Numbered from the stretch's first letter, positions 8,288 to 17,014 are shown. The stretch is 64,000 bases of DNA from Martinezella tropici (GCF_008370325.1 NZ_VNIP01000011.1:661963-725962), one strand, 5' to 3'. Notes: generated by a model not told the origin, from the sequence alone. Made by a program: numbers and translations.

Positions 8288-9928
8288 ATGGCAGCTAAAG
8301 AAGTAAAATTCGGCCGCAGCGCCCGCGAAAAAATGCTTCGTGGCGTCGACATCCTCGCTGACGCAGTGAAGGTCACGCTCGGCCCGAAGGGTCGCAACGT
8401 CGTTATCGACAAGTCCTTCGGCGCTCCGCGCATCACCAAGGACGGCGTCACCGTCGCCAAGGAAATCGAACTCGAAGACAAGTTCGAAAACATGGGCGCC
8501 CAGATGGTCCGCGAAGTTGCTTCGAAGACCAACGACATCGCCGGTGACGGCACCACGACTGCAACCGTTCTCGCGCAGGCCATCGTTCGCGAAGGCGCCA
8601 AGGCAGTTGCAGCCGGCATGAACCCGATGGACCTGAAGCGCGGCATCGACCTCGCCGTTGCCGAAGTCGTCAAGGATCTCCAGGCCAAGGCCAAGAAGAT
8701 CAACACGTCGGAAGAAGTCGCACAGGTCGGCACGATCTCCGCAAACGGCGAAAAGCAGATCGGTCTCGATATTGCCGAAGCCATGCAGAAGGTCGGCAAC
8801 GAAGGCGTCATCACGGTTGAAGAAGCCAAGACCGCCGAAACCGAACTCGAAGTCGTCGAAGGCATGCAGTTCGACCGCGGCTACCTCAGCCCCTACTTCG
8901 TGACCAACCCGGAAAAGATGATCGCTGACCTCGAAGACGCGTTCATCCTCCTGCACGAGAAAAAGCTCTCGAACCTGCAGGCCATGCTCCCGGTTCTCGA
9001 AGCCGTCGTTCAGACCGGCAAGCCGCTCCTCATCATCGCTGAAGACGTCGAAGGCGAAGCTCTTGCGACGCTCGTCGTCAACAAGCTGCGCGGTGGCCTG
9101 AAGATCGCTGCCGTCAAGGCTCCTGGTTTCGGCGACCGCCGCAAGGCCATGCTGGAAGACATCGCCATCCTGACGGGCGGCACTGTCATCTCCGAAGACC
9201 TCGGCATCAAGCTCGAGTCTGTTACCCTCGACATGCTCGGCCGCTCCAAGAAGGTTTCGATCTCCAAGGAAAACACCACGATCGTCGACGGCGCTGGTGC
9301 CAAGTCCGACATCGAAGGCCGCGTTGCCCAGATCAAGGCTCAGATCGAAGAAACCACCTCCGACTACGACCGCGAGAAGCTGCAGGAACGCCTTGCCAAG
9401 CTCGCTGGCGGCGTTGCCGTTATCCGCGTCGGCGGCTCGACGGAAATCGAAGTGAAGGAAAAGAAGGACCGCATCGACGACGCTCTCAACGCGACGCGCG
9501 CTGCCGTTCAGGAAGGCATCGTACCGGGCGGTGGCACGGCTCTGCTGCGCTCCTCCGTCAAGATCACCGTCAAGGGTGAAAACGACGACCAGGAAGCTGG
9601 TATCAACATCGTTCGCCGCGCTCTGCAGGCTCCTTGCCGCCAGATCGCTGAAAACGCTGGTGACGAAGCTTCGATCGTCGTCGGCAAGATCCTCGACAAG
9701 AACGAAGACAACTGGGGCTACAACGCTCAGACGAGCGTCTACGGCGACATGATCGCCATGGGCATCGTCGACCCGGTGAAGGTCGTTCGCACGGCTCTGC
9801 AGGACGCAGCTTCAGTTGCTTCGCTGCTGATCACCACCGAAGCCATGATCGCCGAACTGCCGAAGAAGGATGCCCCTGGCGGCATGCCGGGCGGCATGGG
9901 CGGCATGGGCGGCATGGACATGATGTGA
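8288..9928 (+). CDS. groEL: Chaperonin GroEL
   Basis: 60-kDa ATP-dependent chaperonin of 546 residues. The ATP-binding motif GDGTTTATVLA is near residue 86, and the C-terminus is a Gly/Met-rich tail ending GGMGGMDMM. A strong CAGGAG ribosome binding site precedes the ATG. The spacer after groES contains a short CGGGC/GCCCG hairpin. Codon use is strongly biased to C-ending codons (AAG, GAA and CTC preferred), as expected for high expression. The last codons and stop are duplicated 104 bp downstream. Rhizobia often have several groEL copies; this one, with CIRCE, looks like the main heat-inducible copy, by inference. Confidence 0.98.
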   Translation: MAAKEVKFGRSAREKMLRGVDILADAVKVTLGPKGRNVVIDKSFGAPRITKDGVTVAKEIELEDKFENMGAQMVREVASKTNDIAGDGTTTATVLAQAIVREGAKAVAAGMNPMDLKRGIDLAVAEVVKDLQAKAKKINTSEEVAQVGTISANGEKQIGLDIAEAMQKVGNEGVITVEEAKTAETELEVVEGMQFDRGYLSPYFVTNPEKMIADLEDAFILLHEKKLSNLQAMLPVLEAVVQTGKPLLIIAEDVEGEALATLVVNKLRGGLKIAAVKAPGFGDRRKAMLEDIAILTGGTVISEDLGIKLESVTLDMLGRSKKVSISKENTTIVDGAGAKSDIEGRVAQIKAQIEETTSDYDREKLQERLAKLAGGVAVIRVGGSTEIEVKEKKDRIDDALNATRAAVQEGIVPGGGTALLRSSVKITVKGENDDQEAGINIVRRALQAPCRQIAENAGDEASIVVGKILDKNEDNWGYNAQTSVYGDMIAMGIVDPVKVVRTALQDAASVASLLITTEAMIAELPKKDAPGGMPGGMGGMGGMDMM

Positions 9929-10043
9929 TAGGCCAACGGCCTAATCACAGGAATGTTCATAAAGCTTCGCCCATGCACTTTTAGTGCTTCAGGCCGCCAA
10001 GCGGCCTGAAGTGGCGGCTGGACATGATGTGATAGGCCAACGG
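9915..10043 (+). repeat. Direct duplication of the groEL 3' end
   Basis: A 25-bp segment covering the final groEL codons, the TGA stop and the following bases (9915-9939) recurs exactly at 10019-10043, offset by 104 bp. The flanking GGCGGC is also shared, apart from one missing base. The downstream copy is not in a reading frame of its own. Between the copies lies an 11-bp-stem hairpin. Confidence 0.9.
9987..10011. other. Hairpin between the groEL tail repeats
   Basis: CTTCAGGCCGC-CAA-GCGGCCTGAAG is a perfect 11-bp stem with a 3-nt loop. No T-tract follows, so it is more likely a small palindromic repeat or an mRNA 3' stabiliser than a terminator. Confidence 0.6.
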
Positions 10044-10083
10044 TCTGTTACGATTGTTCAATCCGACATCCGGAATTGACGAA

Positions 10084-10111
10084 GGGCGGCTCTCGAGCCG
10101 CCCTTTTCGTT
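10084..10111 (+). terminator. Rho-independent terminator of groESL
   Basis: The 9-bp stem GGGCGGCTC-TC-GAGCCGCCC (10084-10103) is followed by TTTTCGTTT. It lies about 155 bp past the groEL stop, beyond the duplicated tail. Confidence 0.88.
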
Positions 10112-10413
10112 TGTGGGTCTATAGTTTCGATGCAGACCGGCAAGTTTCGCGGTAGCGCAAATTTACGCAAATTGCCCCATTGCCGTTTTCGAAAAAGCTC
10201 TTATAAATCGCAGCGCAGCGATTTTAGAGGGTTAGCTGCAATGCACGCAAATTTTACTTATTTTCGGCACGCTTAATCGGCGCCTGCGCGTGGGCATGAC
10301 CTTGAGAATTGATAGGCGTCCGGATTTTTTACTTGAAATGACTTCGCAGACGGGATCGACAGCCCGGAAGACGCTGGGAATTTGGATGAAGCGCAGGAGG
10401 ATCATGCGCTTAA
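10112..10413. other. Intergenic region after groESL
   Basis: About 300 bp, more AT-rich than its neighbours. It holds a small AATCGC/GCGATT inverted repeat near 10206-10225. Short open frames here have no coding character. It presumably carries the promoter of the PAS-like gene. Confidence 0.4.
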
Positions 10414-10872
10414 GTGGGGATCATCTTGTTCAAAATTGCCAAGGCCAATTTTGCCGCACCGTTTGCGCCGGGTTCGCTGGAGTTTGACGGTCACAATCCT
10501 GAGCTGCTCGCGCAGTTCTGCGTTTCCGAGGGCTGGACGGGCGACCTGTCGAGCGGCATCATCAAGCTCGGGCAATGGAGCACGATGCTGCACGGCCTGA
10601 GCTCTTCGGAATGCGGCCTGCTGAGCCTGATGCACTGCTATGACGTGCAAGATCGCGTGCGTATCCTCGATCTATTCGAACAGGCGGCAACCACCAATTC
10701 CTCTTTCTGCTATTCCACCACGACGCTTGGCGCCAGCGGTCATCGCCAGCCGATTTTTTGCGTCGGCGAATCCGTTGCCGCGGATGGGCAACACACCGGC
10801 AGCATGATCGGCGTCTTTCTGTTTCCACGCTTCAAGCTGGAGCCGGGCAGCCAGTTGGCGAGCCGGCAGTAA
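10414..10872 (+). CDS. Hypothetical protein with a PAS-like fold
   Basis: 152 residues starting at GTG 10414, with AGGAGG 13 nt upstream. The spacing is long, so the in-frame TTG at 10426 is an alternative start. No signal peptide or membrane segment. The order of elements suggests a single PAS-type sensory domain: a GIIKLGQWSTMLHGL stretch, a helical SECGLLSLMHCYDVQDR region, and a C-terminal strand pair with HRQPIFCVGES and GSMIGVFLFPRFKL. No output domain is attached. It could be a stand-alone sensor or an orphan fragment. Four cysteines are spread through the domain. It follows groESL but lies beyond the terminator. Function unknown. Confidence 0.6.
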   Translation: MGIILFKIAKANFAAPFAPGSLEFDGHNPELLAQFCVSEGWTGDLSSGIIKLGQWSTMLHGLSSSECGLLSLMHCYDVQDRVRILDLFEQAATTNSSFCYSTTTLGASGHRQPIFCVGESVAADGQHTGSMIGVFLFPRFKLEPGSQLASRQ

Positions 10873-10938
10873 AAACGACTGCAGATGACGGTCAGGTGAA
10901 TCCGTCATCGCCTGACCAGCTCACGAACTCGAATCCAA

Positions 10939-11646
10939 TCAATCCCGCTTCGGAATATTAAGGCCCCGCTGACTTGCTGGACGTGCGAGAGCGCGGTCAA
11001 GCCACCTCATGACCGAGGGGAAGCTTTCGAACTCCAGAACCTCACGGCCGCCATAAAACACATCGACGCCGCGGACCCATGGGAAGGTTGTGATGTCGGC
11101 AATGGTATATTCATCGCCCATGATCCACTGGCGCCCCTGCAGACGGTCCTCTAGCACGCTCAGCAGGCGCTTGGCCTCGTCACGGTAACGCTCGACCGGG
11201 TAGGAGTTGTTGGCGACCTTTTCGGCCGCGAATTTGAAGAAATGACCGAACTGGCCGAACATCGGGCCGATGCCGGCCATCTGGAAGAAGACCCATTCCA
11301 GCGTTTCGTAACGCCCGGCTGCATCGCTCGGGATAAGCTTGCCGGTCTTTTCCGCGAGATAGACCAGGATCGCGCCCGATTCGAACAGACCGATCGGTTT
11401 GCCATCGGGACCATTGGGATCGATGATCGCGGGAATGCGGCCGTTCGGATTCAGCGAAACGAATTCCGGCGACTTCTGATCATTGGTGCCGAAAGAAACC
11501 AGGTGCGGCTCATAGGGCAGACCAAGTTCCTCGAGCGCGATCGAAACCTTCACGCCATTCGGCGTCGGCAGCGAATAGAGCTGGATGATATCAGGATTGC
11601 TGGCGGGCCAGCGCTTCGTAATCGGAAACGAGGACAGATCGGCCAT
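10939..11646 (-). CDS. Glutathione S-transferase family protein (YghU/YfcG type)
   Basis: Cytoplasmic thiol-dependent transferase or disulfide-bond reductase of 235 residues. The thioredoxin-like N-terminal domain has LYSLPTPNGVKVSIALEELG (near 20-40) and the glutathione-binding FESGAILVYLAEK near residue 90. A helical GST C-domain with the EYTIADITTFPWV N-capping motif follows. The TPNGVK active-site region and ITKRWPA N-terminus match the nu-class YfcG/YghU enzymes rather than classical GSTs, so disulfide reductase activity is plausible. The ATG at 11646 was chosen because GGAAGGAAA precedes it; an ATG 15 bp further upstream lacks this. Monocistronic. Confidence 0.88.
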   Translation of the reverse strand: MADLSSFPITKRWPASNPDIIQLYSLPTPNGVKVSIALEELGLPYEPHLVSFGTNDQKSPEFVSLNPNGRIPAIIDPNGPDGKPIGLFESGAILVYLAEKTGKLIPSDAAGRYETLEWVFFQMAGIGPMFGQFGHFFKFAAEKVANNSYPVERYRDEAKRLLSVLEDRLQGRQWIMGDEYTIADITTFPWVRGVDVFYGGREVLEFESFPSVMRWLDRALARPASQRGLNIPKRD

Positions 11647-11861
11647 GGGATTTCCTTCCAAAGATCATGATTTGGCGAACAAATTTGCGCCACCATATCC
11701 GATATGGAGCCGATGGGAAGAGCGCATAAATCGCACCATTGTTCAATAATTGTGAACTAATTGTGCGCAGTTGTTTATCTTTTCAATTGCCTGAAAATCA
11801 CGAATATCTGCCTCCAGAAATTGTCGCCACCCGATCCGAACTAAATTTACTGGAGATCGTC

Positions 11862-12305
11862 ATGTCCAATACCAACAACATCATCATTCTCGTGGCGCGC
11901 ATTCTGCTCGCATTCATGTTCATCTTCGCCGGCTTCGGCAAGCTGACCGATCCGTCCGGCACCGCCGGCATGATCGCCGGCGCCGGCCTGCCCGCTTCGA
12001 CGCTGCTGACCTATGTCGCCGGCGCCTTCGAATTCATCACCGGCGTCTGCGTCCTTATCGGCTTCCAGGTCCGCATCGTCGGCTGGCTGCTTGCCGCTTT
12101 CTGCGTCTTCACCGGCGTCGTCTTCCATCTGCCGACCGTCAACGTTCCGGATTTCCCGGCGGCCGCCAATGGTTGGATCAACGGCCTGAACTTCGTCAAT
12201 TTCCTGAAGAACGTCACGCTCGCCGGCGCCTACATCATGCTCGCCACCAATGGCGCAGGTGTTTACTCGGTCGATGCACGCCGCGGCGCCTACGCTGCAG
12301 CCTGA
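11862..12305 (+). CDS. DoxX family membrane protein
   Basis: Inner-membrane protein of 147 residues with four transmembrane helices, the DoxX fold. The first helix carries ILLAFMFIFAGFGKL, the usual DoxX signature; GMIAGAGLP and FHLPTVN also fit. The start is set by TGGAGA 5 bp before the ATG at 11862; the longer frame upstream has no coding character. DoxX proteins are linked to quinone or thiol redox roles, but the exact function here is unknown. It is transcribed alone, diverges from the GST gene, and ends at a strong bidirectional terminator shared with hisG. Confidence 0.88.
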   Translation: MSNTNNIIILVARILLAFMFIFAGFGKLTDPSGTAGMIAGAGLPASTLLTYVAGAFEFITGVCVLIGFQVRIVGWLLAAFCVFTGVVFHLPTVNVPDFPAAANGWINGLNFVNFLKNVTLAGAYIMLATNGAGVYSVDARRGAYAAA

Positions 12306-12326
12306 TTACCGCATACTTCCCAAGAC

Positions 12327-12362
12327 AAAAGGCCCGCCGGAATTCCGGCGGGCCTTTTTTTT
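12327..12362. terminator. Bidirectional terminator between doxX and hisG
   Basis: A perfect 10-bp stem, GGCCCGCCGG-AATT-CCGGCGGGCC (12331-12354), is flanked by AAAA on the left and eight T on the right. It can terminate the DoxX gene on the plus strand and hisG on the minus strand. Confidence 0.92.
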
Positions 12363-12384
12363 GCGCGAATGGGAAACTGAAAGG

Positions 12385-13080
12385 TCAGAGCGCGCTGCGC
12401 ACTGCCGAGATGATGCGCTGAACCATCGGATCGCCCTCGTGGCTTCCCTTGCGGGCACGCACCAGGCAAGCCTCCGAGCGCAGGATGATCCCATCCGACA
12501 GGACCTTCAAATGGTTCGCCCGCAGCGTCGAGCCCGTAGACGTAATGTCGACGACGATGTCGGCCGAGCCCGCGGCCGGCGCCCCTTCGGTCGCACCGAG
12601 ACTTTCGACGATACGATAGAGCTGGATGCCGTGCTGGCGCGAAAAGAACTGCTGCGTCAGCCGCCAGTATTTCGTCGCGACCGTCAGCCTGCGGCCATGA
12701 CGGGCACGGAAATCGGCCGCAACATCGCCGAGATCGGCCATGGTGTCGACATCGAGCCAGATATCCGGCACTGCGACCACGACATCGGCATGGCCAAATC
12801 CAAGCCTTGCGCAGAACTCGACGCGGCGATCGGCCTCCGCCATGCCCTCGCGCACGAGGTCTTCGCCGGTAATGCCGAAATCCACGCTGCCATTGCCGAT
12901 CTCGCGCGAGATTTCCGAAGCCGACAGGAAGGCGATCTCGACGCCTTCCAAGCCTTCGACACGGCCGCGATAGGAGCGATCATTGCCGACAGCGACGATG
13001 GTCATGCCGGCACGCTCGAAAACAGCCGAGCAATCGTCCTTCATCCGGCCCTTGGAGGGAAGCGCTATCGTGATAGTCAT
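12385..13080 (-). CDS. hisG: ATP phosphoribosyltransferase catalytic subunit, short form
   Basis: First step of histidine biosynthesis: ATP plus PRPP gives phosphoribosyl-ATP. At 231 residues it is the short HisG-S form, which lacks the C-terminal regulatory domain and needs HisZ. The N-terminal ALPSKGRM, FGITGEDLV (residues 68-76) and the PRPP-loop region ADIVVDITSTGSTL (near 173) are recognisable. The ATG overlaps the hisZ stop by one base (TGATG), so the subunits are translationally coupled, fitting their hetero-octameric complex. It is the last gene of hisS-hisZ-hisG and ends at a strong terminator. Confidence 0.96.
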   Translation of the reverse strand: MTITIALPSKGRMKDDCSAVFERAGMTIVAVGNDRSYRGRVEGLEGVEIAFLSASEISREIGNGSVDFGITGEDLVREGMAEADRRVEFCARLGFGHADVVVAVPDIWLDVDTMADLGDVAADFRARHGRRLTVATKYWRLTQQFFSRQHGIQLYRIVESLGATEGAPAAGSADIVVDITSTGSTLRANHLKVLSDGIILRSEACLVRARKGSHEGDPMVQRIISAVRSAL

Positions 13081-14198
13081 CAGGCCGCCCTCGCGGTTTC
13101 GATGCGGTCGAGCCAGAGCGCGAAGCCGACAGCCGGAATGTGACCCTTGGCACCGAGCAGGGTCATCAGCCGGTCGAAGCGGCCGCCCCCGGCGAGCATC
13201 GCGCTCGATCCTTCCACCGTCACTTCGAAGACGAGGCCGGTATAGTAATCAAGTGGGCGACCGAAGGCGGCGCGATAGTCGATCTTCGCGGTATCGACGC
13301 CGGCATCTGCCAATGCTTTGACGCGGGCGTCGAAATTCTTCAGAGCCGCGCCCAGCTCCAGTTCTGCCGCATCGGCAAAGCCGGCCAGCGCCGCGGAAGC
13401 ATCCGCCAACGGCACGGTTAGCGATAGAAACTCCTCCAGTACACGAAAGGCGGCGTCATCGAGCCGCGTTTCCGACAGGACCAGCTTCTCGCGAAGGCGG
13501 CGAGCGATTTCCTGCGGCGAGCGGCTGGCATTGGTGGAATAGCCGGTAGCCTGCATGGTGGCATCGATATGCTTGACCAGCCCCTGCTCGTCGCCGCGGC
13601 TGAGGAAATCGAGCGCATGCGCATCGAGCCCCGTGACAGGCGGCGGGCTTGCGAGACGCTCCAGCAGGGTTTCGAGCTGCATCATATTGCCGAAAGCGTG
13701 GATCAGCCGCTTCTGCCAGCCTGTGGGCAGGCCGAGCGCCTGGACCACAGCCTCGAACACGGCCTGATCGCCCAAGGTCACCGAAAGCGGCTTGCCCGGG
13801 ACCAGGCGGGTCAGAATACCGATGGCGTCACCGACGGCGCGGGCATCAGCGCTTGCCGTATCGCCATCGCCCAGATCCTCGATGCCGGCCTGATAGAACT
13901 CATGCCCGCCCTCGCGGCGTTGGCGAAAGATCTCGCCGAGATAGGAATAACGCTTCGGCGTGCCCGTGGCGGTTTCGATGTGGCGCAGACAGACCGGGAT
14001 CGTGAACTCCGGACGCAGGCAAAGGCTGGCACCCGTTTCGCTTTCGGTCATGAAGATGCGCCGGCGAAGATCCTCGCCGGCCATGTCGAGAAAGGGCTCG
14101 GCCGGCTGGATGATGGGCGTGTCCACCCTCTCCGTTCCGCGAACCGAGAATTCGTCTAGCAGATCGCTGGCAAAGTTCGGAAGATTGATCAGGGGCAT
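13080..14198 (-). CDS. hisZ: ATP phosphoribosyltransferase regulatory subunit
   Basis: HisS-like protein without synthetase activity that binds short HisG and carries feedback regulation. It has 372 residues. The class II synthetase core is visible in LRPEFTIPVCLRH (motif 2 region, near residue 61) and the C-terminal AGGGRFDRLMTLLG (motif 3 region), while the anticodon-binding domain of HisS is missing. A GGAG sequence lies upstream of the ATG at 14198. It overlaps hisG by one base and is separated from hisS by 192 bp filled by a palindromic repeat. Confidence 0.95.
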   Translation of the reverse strand: MPLINLPNFASDLLDEFSVRGTERVDTPIIQPAEPFLDMAGEDLRRRIFMTESETGASLCLRPEFTIPVCLRHIETATGTPKRYSYLGEIFRQRREGGHEFYQAGIEDLGDGDTASADARAVGDAIGILTRLVPGKPLSVTLGDQAVFEAVVQALGLPTGWQKRLIHAFGNMMQLETLLERLASPPPVTGLDAHALDFLSRGDEQGLVKHIDATMQATGYSTNASRSPQEIARRLREKLVLSETRLDDAAFRVLEEFLSLTVPLADASAALAGFADAAELELGAALKNFDARVKALADAGVDTAKIDYRAAFGRPLDYYTGLVFEVTVEGSSAMLAGGGRFDRLMTLLGAKGHIPAVGFALWLDRIETARAA

Positions 14199-14220
14199 GG
14201 GCTCAGAACTCCACTAAAGC

Positions 14221-14379
14221 CCCCCATCCGGCCTGTCGGCCACCTTCTCCCCGTTTGGACGGGGAGAAGGGGATCGGCGCGCCATCTATCTCCCCTCACC
14301 TCTGTGAGAATCGATGGGCTGCGGCAAAAGAGGTCGTCCCCTCTCCCCGCCAGCGGGGAGAGGGCTAGGGTGAGGGGCA
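14221..14379. repeat. Two-palindrome intergenic repeat, copy 1 (between hisS and hisZ)
   Basis: About 160 bp with two hairpins: TTCTCCCCGT..ACGGGGAGAA at the hisZ side and CCTCTCCCCGC..GCGGGGAGAGG at the hisS side. The end reads CTAGGGTGAGGGGC. The same element recurs at 28915-29076, and a third, inverted copy is cut by the right window edge. Architecture and size resemble rhizobial intergenic mosaic elements (RIME); that name is an inference. It lies inside the his transcription unit. Confidence 0.85.
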
Positions 14380-14390
14380 AAGCCACGCAC

Positions 14391-15914
14391 TCAGACATTG
14401 CCGAGTGCCTTCTTCCGGTCTTCCGCCTGTGCCGCCAAGATAGCCTTGACCTTCGCGATCAGCTCGGCTTCCGGCACGGTTTCCTGCGCCACACGCGCCT
14501 CACGCCAGCTGGCATTGTCTTCGATCTCGCCGGAAAGACGCTTGCCCTCGATCAGATCCTTGATCTGGACGACACCCTGAGCGCGCTCGTCGCCACCCTG
14601 GATGATGGCGATCGGGCAGCCGCGGCGGTCGGCATATTTCAGCTGGTTGCCGAACTTCTTCCAATTGCCCTGGAACATCTCGGCGCGGATGCCGGCGGCA
14701 CGCAATTGCTGCGTGAAGCGCTGATAGCGTCCCATGGCATCGACATCGCCATCCATGACGGTGACGAGCACGGGCTCGACCACCTCTTCGGTGCCGAGCT
14801 TGCCGAGGTTCTTCAGCGCCGTCATCAGGCGCGACACGCCGATGGAGAAGCCGGTGGCCGGCACCGGCTGGCCCATGAAGCGCGAGACGAGCCCGTCATA
14901 ACGGCCACCGCCGCCGACGGAGCCGAAAACGACCTTCTCGCCCTTCTCGTTGGTGACGTCGAACAGCAGCTCAGCCTCGTAGACCGGGCCGGTATAGTAT
15001 TCGAGGCCACGCACGACGGAAGGATCGATCTTGATGCGATCCGCCTCATAGCCGGCACTGGTGACGAGGCTGCCAATGAAGTTCAGTTCCTCGACGCCTT
15101 CGCTGCCATTGGACGTACCGGCGACGAGCTCGGCAAGCTGAGCCGCACTTTCGGCGTAGTCCTTGATGCCGACGAAGAACAGCACCTTCTCGATCTGATC
15201 GGCGTTGAGGCCAGCACCCTTGGTGAAGTCACCTGACTCATCCTTGCGACCGGGACCGAGCAGCAGCGCCACGCCTTCCGGGCCAAACTTGTCGAGCTTG
15301 TCGATGGCACGCAGCACGCTCAGCCGCTGCGCAGCCTTGTCATCGCCACCGAGACCGATCGCTTCCAGTACGCCGTCGAGAACCTTGCGGTTGTTGACGC
15401 GGATCACATAGTCGCCGCGCTTGATGCCGAGGGCTTCCAGCGTATCGGCCATCATCATGCACATCTCGGCATCCGCCTGCACGCCCGGCGCGCCGACGGT
15501 ATCGGCATCGAACTGCATGAACTGGCGGAAACGCCCCGGGCCTGGCTTCTCGTTGCGGAATACATAGCCGGCGCGATAGGTGCGGTAGGGAAGCTGGATC
15601 TCGTTGAAATTCTCGGCGACATGACGGGCGAGCGGCGCCGTCAGGTCGTAGCGCAGCGACATCCACTGCTCATCATCATCCTGAAGCGAGAACACGCCCT
15701 CGTTCGGCCGGTCGCTGTCGGGCAGGAACTTGCCAAGCGCATCGGTATATTCGAACAGCGGCGTTTCGACAGGATCGAAACCATAATGCTCATACACGGC
15801 CCGGATCTTTGCGGTCATTTCGTTAACGGCGCGAATATCGCTGGCCGAACGATCGACAAAGCCACGCGGCAGGCGGGCCTTGAGCTTCTGTGGTTTCTTC
15901 TGTTTGTCGCTCAT
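14391..15914 (-). CDS. hisS: Histidyl-tRNA synthetase
   Basis: Class II synthetase that charges tRNA-His, 507 residues. Motif 2 appears as WMSLRYDLTAPLARHVAEN and YRAGYVFRNEKPGPGRFRQF. The histidine-specific signature GLEYYTGPVYEAEL and motif 3 GGGGRYDGLVSRFMGQPVP are intact, and a C-terminal anticodon-binding domain follows. It is longer than the compact bacterial form (about 420) and carries an insertion in the middle, as in other rhizobial HisS. It is the first gene of the hisS-hisZ-hisG unit. I see no strong Shine-Dalgarno before the ATG at 15914. Confidence 0.95.
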   Translation of the reverse strand: MSDKQKKPQKLKARLPRGFVDRSASDIRAVNEMTAKIRAVYEHYGFDPVETPLFEYTDALGKFLPDSDRPNEGVFSLQDDDEQWMSLRYDLTAPLARHVAENFNEIQLPYRTYRAGYVFRNEKPGPGRFRQFMQFDADTVGAPGVQADAEMCMMMADTLEALGIKRGDYVIRVNNRKVLDGVLEAIGLGGDDKAAQRLSVLRAIDKLDKFGPEGVALLLGPGRKDESGDFTKGAGLNADQIEKVLFFVGIKDYAESAAQLAELVAGTSNGSEGVEELNFIGSLVTSAGYEADRIKIDPSVVRGLEYYTGPVYEAELLFDVTNEKGEKVVFGSVGGGGRYDGLVSRFMGQPVPATGFSIGVSRLMTALKNLGKLGTEEVVEPVLVTVMDGDVDAMGRYQRFTQQLRAAGIRAEMFQGNWKKFGNQLKYADRRGCPIAIIQGGDERAQGVVQIKDLIEGKRLSGEIEDNASWREARVAQETVPEAELIAKVKAILAAQAEDRKKALGNV

Positions 15915-16039
15915 CTGTAGGGTAATCCGGTACGGGAACAGTCGCGGTTAACTAGCGGATTGGGCTGGATGCGGCAAGGATTGTTATATGTTAGCGGCGG
16001 ACAAAACCGAGAAAAGCCAGAGAAGGCAGCATAGAGACC

Positions 16040-16567
16040 ATGCCACACGCAATCGTTTTGAAATGTACCGATGATAGCGCCTCTCCAGTGCTGAATCTCT
16101 GGCGGGAGGCGAGCCGGTTCGAAAGTTCTCCATCGATGCAGGCACTGGACTATCCGCCGCATCTGACATTTGCTGTTTATGAGGACATTGCCCTTTCCTC
16201 GCTTGTCGCCGCCGCTCAAAAGGCCTTCGCAAACTTACCGCCGCTATCGGTCGAGTTTTCAGGGATTGGCCATTTTCCAAACGAGATGCTGGTGCTCTGG
16301 GCACGTCCGGCGGACGATCGGATTCTGAGGCGGATACACCGCGCTATTCACGACGAGATCGATCCTGCCCTTTGTCATGAGCATTCCCGCCCGGATCGCT
16401 GGCAGCCGCATTGCACCATCGCGATGAAGATCTCCGCAAGCGCGGCGGAACAGGCACTGACATGGGCGGCGGCAAAGGAAGCTCGGTTCACACTCAGCTT
16501 CGATGCTGTGGATTGTCTGAGCTTTCCTCCAATCGAAATCCTGGGAGAAGTCAAATTGCTGCCTTGA
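16040..16567 (+). CDS. 2H phosphoesterase / 2'-5' RNA ligase family protein
   Basis: 175 residues with the two HxT/S motifs that define the 2H phosphoesterase superfamily: PHLTFAVY (near residue 40) and PHCTIAMK (near residue 120). The two histidines form the catalytic pair of cyclic phosphodiesterases. Members act on 2',3'-cyclic phosphates, ADP-ribose cyclic phosphate or small RNA ends; the substrate here is not readable. No signal peptide, so cytoplasmic. It diverges from hisS across a 125-bp spacer and is followed by the copper-type pair after 69 bp, without a visible link. Confidence 0.85.
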   Translation: MPHAIVLKCTDDSASPVLNLWREASRFESSPSMQALDYPPHLTFAVYEDIALSSLVAAAQKAFANLPPLSVEFSGIGHFPNEMLVLWARPADDRILRRIHRAIHDEIDPALCHEHSRPDRWQPHCTIAMKISASAAEQALTWAAAKEARFTLSFDAVDCLSFPPIEILGEVKLLP

Positions 16568-16636
16568 TCGCCTTCCAGTGTTCCGGCAATGCAATTTGCG
16601 CTTGCCTTCGCGGGTAGCGCAGCTAGGTTCTTCTTC

Positions 16637-17014
16637 ATGCGTTTCTTTGCCATCCTGACAATGGTGATTGCCTGGCTGTTCTACGGTGCTATGCCGGCGC
16701 TGGCGAATTGTCCTATCTGCGATTCCGGAACTGCAATGCCCGTTGCATCGGCCATGAGCATGCATGAAGGCATGGCCGATATGCCTGGCATGGCCGGCCA
16801 CGGTGATATGGCGCAGCATCAGGAAAAGAAGCCGGAGAATCCTTGCGCCGGTGGCATGGCGCATGTCGCGTCCTGTGCCGCCTGTCTTGCCCTGACGCCG
16901 GCTCTCGCTTTCGAAAGTGGCAAGAACGCATTCTCGTATCCGGCTCCTTCATCCGGCCAACGTCTTGTCGATTCGCGTCCGCAGCCGACGCCGCCCCCTC
17001 CCCGTTTCGCCTGA
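16637..17014 (+). CDS. Secreted Cys/Met/His-rich protein, putative copper-related
   Basis: 125 residues from the ATG at 16637; the frame begins 48 bp earlier but the internal start gives a clean signal peptide (MRFFAILTMVIAWLFYGAMPALA). The mature part has a CPIC pair, a Met/His-rich stretch (MSMHEGMADMPGMAGHGDM, near 46-64), then CAGGMAHVASCAAC and a Pro-rich tail. Such composition is typical of periplasmic proteins that bind Cu(I). It lies 74 bp upstream of a DUF305 gene of similar character, so the two probably form a metal-responsive operon. No named family is recognised; the copper role is inference. Confidence 0.65.
   Translation: MRFFAILTMVIAWLFYGAMPALANCPICDSGTAMPVASAMSMHEGMADMPGMAGHGDMAQHQEKKPENPCAGGMAHVASCAACLALTPALAFESGKNAFSYPAPSSGQRLVDSRPQPTPPPPRFA

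Noticed and set aside
10076..10276. 66-codon frame over the groESL terminator
   Set aside because: It contains the terminator stem and lacks a ribosome binding site and coding bias.
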